Below, one piece after another: positions 20,326 through 23,641 of a DNA stretch of 23,641 nucleotides. Position numbers and translations under genes: made by a program. The notes beneath the pieces are model-generated. The model did not search any database, was not told where the DNA came from, and saw nothing but the letters and a program-made list of their open reading frames with translations. Each line of letters begins with the position of its first letter. Position 1 is the stretch's first letter. Origin of the DNA: a virus; IMG/VR virus record IMGVR_UViG_3300025087_000298, positions 1 to 23,641 of that record; one strand, 5' to 3'.

Positions 20326-21108
20326 ATGAAGAAACTCATTCTGGTTATTTGCGGATTCGTTGTGTTTATCTTGTTGTTAATTTTAAATCCTGTTGTGTTT
20401 GTCGGGGCTGGCGAACGAGGAGTGGTAATGAGGTGGGGAGCTGTGCAAGACAATGTCCTTATCGAGGGCGTGCATTTCATCAACCCCATTTCCAACAAGG
20501 TTAAAAAATTGGACGTAAGAACCCAGAAAGAACAGGTTGAGGCTAGTGCGGCTTCCAAGGATTTGCAGATTGTAAAATCCACCATAGCTCTTAATTATCA
20601 TTTAAAAGAGGACAAGGTAAATTCACTCTGGCAGAAGATAGGCGGAGATTACAAGGAACGCATTATAGACCCAGCCATTCAGGAAGCCATTAAATCCACC
20701 ACCGCAAAATACACCGCCGAAGAGCTTATCACCAAAAGAGAATTGGTCAAGAACGATGCCAAGCAGGTATTATTCGACAGGCTCAATGGAGAATATATAG
20801 CAGTTGATGAGTTATCCATTGTTAACTTTGATTTCTCCAATGAGTTCAATAAAGCAATCGAGTCCAAACAGACTGCCGTGCAAGACGCTTTAAAAGCCGA
20901 GAACGATTTAAGAAGAATCAAAGTTGAGGCAGAGCAGAGAGTAGCTCAGGCAACTGCCGAGGCTCAAGCTATTAAGATTCAAGCTGAGGCTATCACTCAG
21001 ACGGGCGGACAGGATTATGTAAATTTAAAGGCGGTTGAGAAGTGGTCTGGAGTTCTTCCCATTTACATGACAGCCAATGCTCCATTGCCATTCATTAACG
21101 TAAAATAA
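20326..21108 (+). CDS. SPFH/prohibitin-family membrane protein
   Basis: 260 residues. A single N-terminal membrane anchor (LILVICGFVVFILLLILNPVVFV) is followed by the band-7 domain: GERGVVMRWGAVQDNVLIEGVHFINPI, VKKLDVRTQKEQVEASAASKDLQIV, then LTKRELV-type region (ELITKRELVKNDAKQVLFDRL) and a coiled coil (AIESKQTAVQDALKAENDLRRIKVEAEQRVAQATAEAQAIKIQAEA). The C-terminus is YMTANAPLPFINVK. Prohibitins form rings on membranes and regulate membrane proteases or integrity. Phage copies are known in some large phages; their role is unclear, with membrane stabilisation or defence evasion suggested. Confidence 0.88.
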   Translation: MKKLILVICGFVVFILLLILNPVVFVGAGERGVVMRWGAVQDNVLIEGVHFINPISNKVKKLDVRTQKEQVEASAASKDLQIVKSTIALNYHLKEDKVNSLWQKIGGDYKERIIDPAIQEAIKSTTAKYTAEELITKRELVKNDAKQVLFDRLNGEYIAVDELSIVNFDFSNEFNKAIESKQTAVQDALKAENDLRRIKVEAEQRVAQATAEAQAIKIQAEAITQTGGQDYVNLKAVEKWSGVLPIYMTANAPLPFINVK

Positions 21109-21109
21109 T

Positions 21110-21289
21110 ATGCTTGCTAAAAAGCAGATGGCCAAAATGTTCGGCCCGAGATGCAAGGAGTTCAACGGTGCTTGCTATGGATGTCAGATGTACCTTGCCA
21201 GAGATTACGCAATCTGGTTCCAGCAAGAACTGGATTGGTTAGAACGTGAGGAAAAAGAAAGCAAACAATCTTTAAAGGAGAAGAAATGA
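21110..21289 (+). CDS. small Cys-containing protein, 59 aa
   Basis: ATG at 21110 two bases after the SPFH stop, ending TGA 21287-21289. It contains Cys at three positions (RCKEFNGACYGCQMY), enough for part of a metal site, followed by an amphipathic helix and a highly charged C-terminus (LDWLEREEKESKQSLKEKK). Function unknown. Good codon content and tight spacing support coding. Confidence 0.6.
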   Translation: MLAKKQMAKMFGPRCKEFNGACYGCQMYLARDYAIWFQQELDWLEREEKESKQSLKEKK

Positions 21290-21393
21290 GAATCGTTCTT
21301 TCGTGGCAACAGTATTGTCTTCTGCCGTTCGAAGTGCGTCTCGACTTAGAGCATGGCGCACTTCAAAAATGGTGGAAGTTAATCGTTACTTAA
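21286..21393 (+). CDS. small protein, 35 aa, with rare Shine-Dalgarno
   Basis: The start overlaps the previous stop (ATGA). Upstream AAAGGAG sits 5 bases before the ATG, the only good Shine-Dalgarno-like sequence seen in this window, although those bases also encode KEK of the gene before. 35 residues, Trp-rich (SWQQYCLLPFEVRLDLEHGALQKWWKLIVT). The perfect 8-bp inverted repeat GAAGTGCG/CGCACTTC (21331-21364) lies inside it. Function unknown. Confidence 0.45.
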   Translation: MRIVLSWQQYCLLPFEVRLDLEHGALQKWWKLIVT

Positions 21394-21407
21394 CCTAAAC
21401 CTAACAC

Positions 21408-21427
21408 AGCCCTGTCATATCAGGGCT
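21408..21427. repeat. perfect 7-bp GC-rich hairpin before the pentapeptide gene
   Basis: AGCCCTG-TCATAT-CAGGGCT, followed by A7. Strong stem, but on the + strand it is followed by A, not T, so it is not a canonical terminator for the upstream genes. It may be a weak terminator, processing site or operator. The next start codon is at 21454. Confidence 0.5.
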
Positions 21428-21453
21428 AAAAAAACTTAACTATAATTAAATAT

Positions 21454-21729
21454 ATGAAAATCTCAATCAAAAACCAGTATTCAGACGAGGTGTTATTAGA
21501 GGGCGAAGCGGAAAATTTAAAAGAATTTATTAAAATTAACAAAGCCAACCTGAGCGGAGCCGACCTGAGCGGAGCCGACCTGAGCGGAGCCGACCTGAGC
21601 GGAGCCAACCTGTGCGGAGCCGACCTGTGCGAAGCCGACCTGTGCGGAGCCAACCTGTGCGGAGCCAAAATTAAAATTTCGCAAAAAGAAGAACTGATAA
21701 AAGCCTTGGGTATTATAATCGAGGAGTAA
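21454..21729 (+). CDS. pentapeptide-repeat protein
   Basis: 91 residues. The N-terminal cap [29 protein letters not shown] is followed by eight perfect A(D/N)L(S/C)(G/E) pentapeptides at residues 31-70, then a lysine-rich helix. Pentapeptide repeats fold into a four-sided beta helix; eight repeats make two coils. Some family members mimic DNA and protect or inhibit gyrase, and small phage ones are common with unknown role. The repeat DNA (21544-21663) is GC-rich and nearly identical between units, so it was recently expanded by slippage. Confidence 0.88.
   Translation: MKISIKNQYSDEVLLEGEAENLKEFIKINKANLSGADLSGADLSGADLSGANLCGADLCEADLCGANLCGAKIKISQKEELIKALGIIIEE
21544..21663 (+). repeat. 15-bp tandem repeats x8 in pentapeptide gene
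   Basis: Eight consecutive 15-bp units of the form GCC-(G/A)AC-CTG-(A/T)GC-G(G/A)A. The first four read CTG-AGC (Leu-Ser), the last four CTG-TGC (Leu-Cys). Codon use is uniform and GC-rich compared with neighbouring genes, consistent with recent expansion in two rounds. Confidence 0.9.
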
Positions 21730-21756
21730 GAATTTAACTAACTAATATAAAAAAGT

Positions 21757-21945
21757 ATGGTCACAATGCAGTATGTTCTTCCGACAGCGGAGCAGTTAGA
21801 GATGATGCAGAAGTTCCGTGATTTGTATCAGGCCTTGTATCAAGAAGTAAATCAATTGGAGAAAAGTAGGGGCTTGTCTCTTGCTTTAACCAACTTAGAG
21901 CAAAGTGCGATGTGGTTGAATAAATCCATCACAAAAAACGATTAA
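21757..21945 (+). CDS. candidate Acb2/Tad1-type cyclic-nucleotide sponge (anti-CBASS/anti-Thoeris)
   Basis: 62 residues (59 if the ATG at 21766 is used). Two helices: EQLEMMQKFRDLYQALYQEVNQLEK, then SR-GLSLALTNLEQSAMWLNKSI (residues 37-58). The phrase 'SRelSLALTkLEea.MWankAI' is what I recall as the signature of the helical hairpin shared by Acb2 and Tad1 phage proteins, which bind cyclic di- or trinucleotide signals of CBASS and gcADPR-type signals of Thoeris. The place beside other small accessory genes fits a counter-defence role. The match is from memory of the family, not from alignment, and binding residues are not verified. Confidence 0.7.
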   Translation: MVTMQYVLPTAEQLEMMQKFRDLYQALYQEVNQLEKSRGLSLALTNLEQSAMWLNKSITKND

Positions 21946-21995
21946 AATCCAACCCTGTTTGGCGGAGCAGGCCAAAACCGCCTGACTATAAATTT

Positions 21996-22292
21996 ATGCT
22001 AAGAAAACAATGCAGTGAAATTAAATATTGTACGGAGTGTGGACTTGAATTAGAAGATTTTTTTACTGGAAGATTCGATTCTGCGACTGGCGAAAAATTA
22101 AAAAGAAAAGATTGCTTGAATGAAAAGTGTGAAAGGGGGTGCAGACGGATTGGCCATCAATATAATTTTTGGGGGTTCGGTTCTACGTGTAGAAGATGTG
22201 GTTATGTTATGGAGAGTCATTCTTCGCCTCCTCTCCCCCCTACTCGCAAGAGTTGGGAAATTCGTTCAGACACTCCCACCTTCATGTCATAA
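21996..22292 (+). CDS. double zinc-ribbon protein
   Basis: 98 residues. First ribbon: YCTECGLELEDFFTGRFD...KDCLNEKC. Second: GHQYNFWGFGSTCRRCGYVMES, similar to the 'HdW....g..CtrCGy' element of small phage proteins. The last ~28 residues (SPPLPPTRKSWEIRSDTPTFMS) are of different character and overlap the 5' strand of a long RNA helix (22228-22239), so the reading frame there may be incidental. Likely a nucleic-acid or protein-binding phage protein; function unknown. Confidence 0.65.
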   Translation: MLRKQCSEIKYCTECGLELEDFFTGRFDSATGEKLKRKDCLNEKCERGCRRIGHQYNFWGFGSTCRRCGYVMESHSSPPLPPTRKSWEIRSDTPTFMS

Positions 22293-22474
22293 ACCTGGAG
22301 GTTGGGGGAGAGGAGATTAACTCGATTCCTCAACACGGCGGTGTGGCAACATAGCAGTTGCGTCCGCCACAGTGGACGGCTTGCGCAAGCCTGAAAGGTG
22401 ACTCTACTCTACGGGACTGGCTACTACCAGCGGACAGTAATGTCCAGACAATTCCTTTCACCGCCGTGTTGAGG
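22228..22474 (+). ncRNA. large multi-helix structured RNA element
   Basis: Two long perfect helices follow each other. Helix A: CTCCTCTCCCCC (22228-22239) with GGGGGAGAGGAG (22304-22315), enclosing a GCAA-tetraloop hairpin ACTC/GAGT. Helix B: 16 bp, 22328-22343 with 22459-22474. It encloses GCAAC/GTTGC (22346-22361), CGTCC/GGACG (22361-22378), GGCTT/AAGCC (22378-22391), CTGG/CCAG (22417-22430) and GGACA/TGTCC with a GUAA tetraloop (22432-22445). It is far more GC-rich than its surroundings, and most of it is non-coding. No known RNA class is recognised. A phage ncRNA, ribozyme-like element or large regulatory leader of the gene at 22514 are possible. Confidence 0.75.
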
Positions 22475-22513
22475 TGTTAAGTAATATTAAAACCATAAGA
22501 ATTAAAAAATCCT

Positions 22514-22888
22514 ATGTCAAAATTCAAAGCGGGAATGATTATTGAGAACGCTGACGGTGAGCGTAAGATACTCGGCCAGTGCGGTGAGGTGTTCTTTATT
22601 AGCGAGGAAGATGATTTTGAAACAGCAGTATCCGAGATATACACAGAGAAAGAATTGCGGAACGCTGGCTTCGAACCAATCGAAGAGCCGTGGAAACCTG
22701 AAATTGATAATCTTTACGCTTATATTGGCAGTTTGGGTGATGTCGGTAAAACTTATTGGAGTAATTCAGAGGGTGACAAATATCATCTCTCCATTGGCAA
22801 TGTATTTCCACCCGAAAATAACGAAGAACTCATCGCCGAGTACAAGCGCAAATTACAGGAGATGTTTAAGCCAGAGGCTTACAAGTAA
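22514..22888 (+). CDS. phage protein of unknown function, 124 aa (possible N-terminal half)
   Basis: Start context ATCCT-ATG as at 14998 and 20167. N-terminal beta domain (SKFKAGMIIENADGERKILGQCGEVFFISEEDD) followed by the recurrent phage module EEPWKPEIDNLYAYIGSLGDVGKTYW ... LSIGNVFPPENNEELIAEYKRKL. The module 'W.P..g..Y..i...G.v....W.......r...GN.F' occurs in many phage hypothetical proteins, often as a small accessory domain. Stops at TAA 22886-22888; a good coding frame continues in the +1 frame, so the protein may once have been longer. Confidence 0.7.
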   Translation: MSKFKAGMIIENADGERKILGQCGEVFFISEEDDFETAVSEIYTEKELRNAGFEPIEEPWKPEIDNLYAYIGSLGDVGKTYWSNSEGDKYHLSIGNVFPPENNEELIAEYKRKLQEMFKPEAYK

Positions 22889-23186
22889 GAAACTAGAAGA
22901 ATCAGAAGAGCTGGGTTCGGAGAATATTAAAGACTTTGAAAGACTCGAAGTTGATTGGTGCGTTTATTATTATGAGGCTGGAGATTACGAGGGTTCCGGT
23001 TTCGGGCTTTGGAAGAAAGACGGTAAGTTAGGGTATTCGGATTTCAGTCATTGTTCGTGTTATGGCCCCACGGAAAATCTGAGTACTCTGTATTTTGACA
23101 GCATTGAAGATATAAAAAAATTCTGCAATGAGTATAACTTCGGACAAGAAGTTGTTGACTATGCCATTAAAAACGGACTTGTATGA
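22887..23186 (+). CDS. C-terminal domain in shifted frame (CSCYGP motif), no standard start
   Basis: From AAG 22887 the frame is open to TGA 23184-23186. The content is clearly protein-like: DWCVYYYEAGDYEGSGFGLWKKDGKLGYSDFSHCSCYGPTEN, then STLYFDSIEDIKKFCNEYNF. 'YEGSGF...HCSCYGP' is a motif I associate with a small uncharacterised phage/bacterial family. No ATG, GTG or TTG lies between 22869 and the motif, so it needs a non-standard start (CTG 22911, ATT 22926), a +1 shift from the gene at 22514, or it is a broken gene. Its end overlaps the next start by ATGA. Confidence 0.6.
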   Translation, partial: KKLEESEELGSENIKDFERLEVDWCVYYYEAGDYEGSGFGLWKKDGKLGYSDFSHCSCYGPTENLSTLYFDSIEDIKKFCNEYNFGQEVVDYAIKNGLV

Positions 23187-23440
23187 AAATAATAAACCAA
23201 AATCTTGGCGAAAAACTGCTTAATACGATTAGGACTTACCATAGTCATTGCTATAGAGCTATAAAGACATTGCCTAACGGTAATATCACCACCGAATATG
23301 TGGAAGGTGATTTAATGGTATGCAAAGCTCTCCGAGAAGAAATTGGATTATTGGAAGAAGAAATAAGCAGACGAAATAAAAAACTTTTAAATAAAAAAAC
23401 AAAAAACCTAAATGAAACCCAAATGCAAAAACTGCTATGA
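23183..23440 (+). CDS. 85-aa helical protein, unknown function
   Basis: Coupled by ATGA to the domain before. An N-terminal helix (QNLGEKLLNTIRTYHSHCYRAI), a beta hairpin (LPNGNITTEYVEGDL) and a long C-terminal charged helix (CKALREEIGLLEEEISRRNKKLLNKKTKN). Possibly a coiled-coil protein. No family is recognised. Overlaps the next gene by 29 bases. Confidence 0.6.
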   Translation: MKIINQNLGEKLLNTIRTYHSHCYRAIKTLPNGNITTEYVEGDLMVCKALREEIGLLEEEISRRNKKLLNKKTKNLNETQMQKLL

Positions 23441-23603
23441 TAAAGGTTTCGCCAGCGTTTATGAAGCTGGCAGTTATGCCATGCCTGATTTTTACGGCGA
23501 TAAAAAATACCGAGTCCAAAAAGTGGGAATAAGAATTAAATACTGTACTTGCCTAAAAGGCAAACGCATGAAAGCTTATGACAAACAAATTAAAAAAAGA
23601 TAA
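23412..23603 (+). CDS. small zinc-finger-like protein, 63 aa
   Basis: MKPKCKNCYDKGFASVYEAGSYAMPDFYGD...YCTCLKGKRMKAY: a CxxC pair at residues 5-8 and a CxC pair near residues 45-47 form a likely zinc site around a short hairpin. The C-terminus is basic. Proteins of the type 'C.nC..KG.a......C.C' are common small phage proteins of unknown function. Confidence 0.65.
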   Translation: MKPKCKNCYDKGFASVYEAGSYAMPDFYGDKKYRVQKVGIRIKYCTCLKGKRMKAYDKQIKKR

Positions 23604-23641
23604 ATTCCTAAAAGCATGGCGATATCTTGAAAGTCTTAAAT
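23578..23641 (+). CDS. start of a further gene (partial, runs off right edge)
   Basis: An ATG at 23578, overlapping the preceding gene by 26 bases, opens a frame that stays open to the end of the window: MTNKLKKDKFLKAWRYLESLK. The residues look natural (helical, basic), but only 21 are present, so the identity cannot be judged. Confidence 0.4.
   Translation, partial: MTNKLKKDKFLKAWRYLESLK

Noticed and set aside
21408-21427. Intrinsic terminator after the 35-aa ORF
   Set aside because: Strong hairpin, but followed by A7 on the + strand and so not T-tailed in the direction of transcription; listed as hairpin only.
21544-21663. CRISPR-like array
   Set aside because: Units are contiguous 15-bp coding repeats without spacers.
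21426-21668. Minus-strand ORF with APHRSAPHR-like repeats
   Set aside because: Shadow of the pentapeptide 15-bp repeats.
22228-22474. Group I or group II intron, tmRNA or cobalamin riboswitch
   Set aside because: Helices are nested without the pseudoknotted core of group I; no reverse transcriptase or domain V for group II; no tag frame or tRNA-like ends for tmRNA; no B12-box sequence seen.
22542-22886. Upstream part of the 214-aa frame preceding the CSCYGP domain
   Set aside because: Out-of-frame reading of the gene at 22514; only the part after about 22887 looks like protein.

Overview
This window looks like part of the genome of a tailed bacteriophage or prophage with a long, non-contractile tail (siphovirus type). 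All convincing genes are on the + strand. They are tightly packed, often with ATGA stop/start overlaps, and the DNA is AT-rich. Almost no start codon has a Shine-Dalgarno sequence in front of it. Most starts follow an A/T-rich '...AT-ATG' context, which is typical of Bacteroidota and some candidate phyla, so the host is probably a lineage that does not depend on Shine-Dalgarno initiation (inference). The standard code is used, with TAA, TAG and TGA all acting as stops.

Layout. 1-182: C-terminal end of an unidentified gene. 183-747: non-coding stretch with a tRNA-Phe-like gene, a degenerate second tRNA-like element and several hairpins. 748-2101: probable lysis group (papain-fold cysteine peptidase, two small proteins, holin-like membrane protein). 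2165-4859: neck genes (gp6-like connector, head closure, gp10-like), a frame-interrupted ADP-ribosyltransferase gene and a tail terminator. 5534-14447: major tail protein, tail assembly chaperones with a textbook -1 frameshift signal, tape measure, a tail hub with lectin-like domains, and two further tail or fibre proteins. Three free-standing HNH homing endonuclease genes are inserted in or beside this tail module (4865, 6588, 13076). 14612-14997: transcription boundary with an intrinsic terminator, a C-rich G-poor stretch, a DnaA-box-like 9-mer, a strong promoter and a G-free leader.

14998-23641 is the non-structural region. It holds small ORFs, zinc-finger proteins and a MoxR/CobS-like AAA+ ATPase paired with a very acidic HExxH plus VWA protein. 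A second copy of the DnaA box/promoter module follows, driving an excisionase-like HTH gene, a membrane peptide and an SPFH/prohibitin-like membrane protein. Next come a pentapeptide-repeat protein, a 62-aa protein that resembles the Acb2/Tad1 cyclic-nucleotide sponge family (anti-CBASS/anti-Thoeris), a zinc-ribbon protein, a large multi-hairpin RNA-like element (22228-22474), and small proteins running off the right edge.

The most notable items are the putative Acb2-like sponge; the structured RNA; the AAA+/VWA pair with its duplicated promoter module; the ART gene split at a slippery A7 run; the frameshift signal in the chaperone gene; perfect inverted repeats touching the starts of two homing endonuclease genes; and in-frame tandem DNA repeats in three accessory genes. 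All functions come from reading motifs by eye; no database search was possible.
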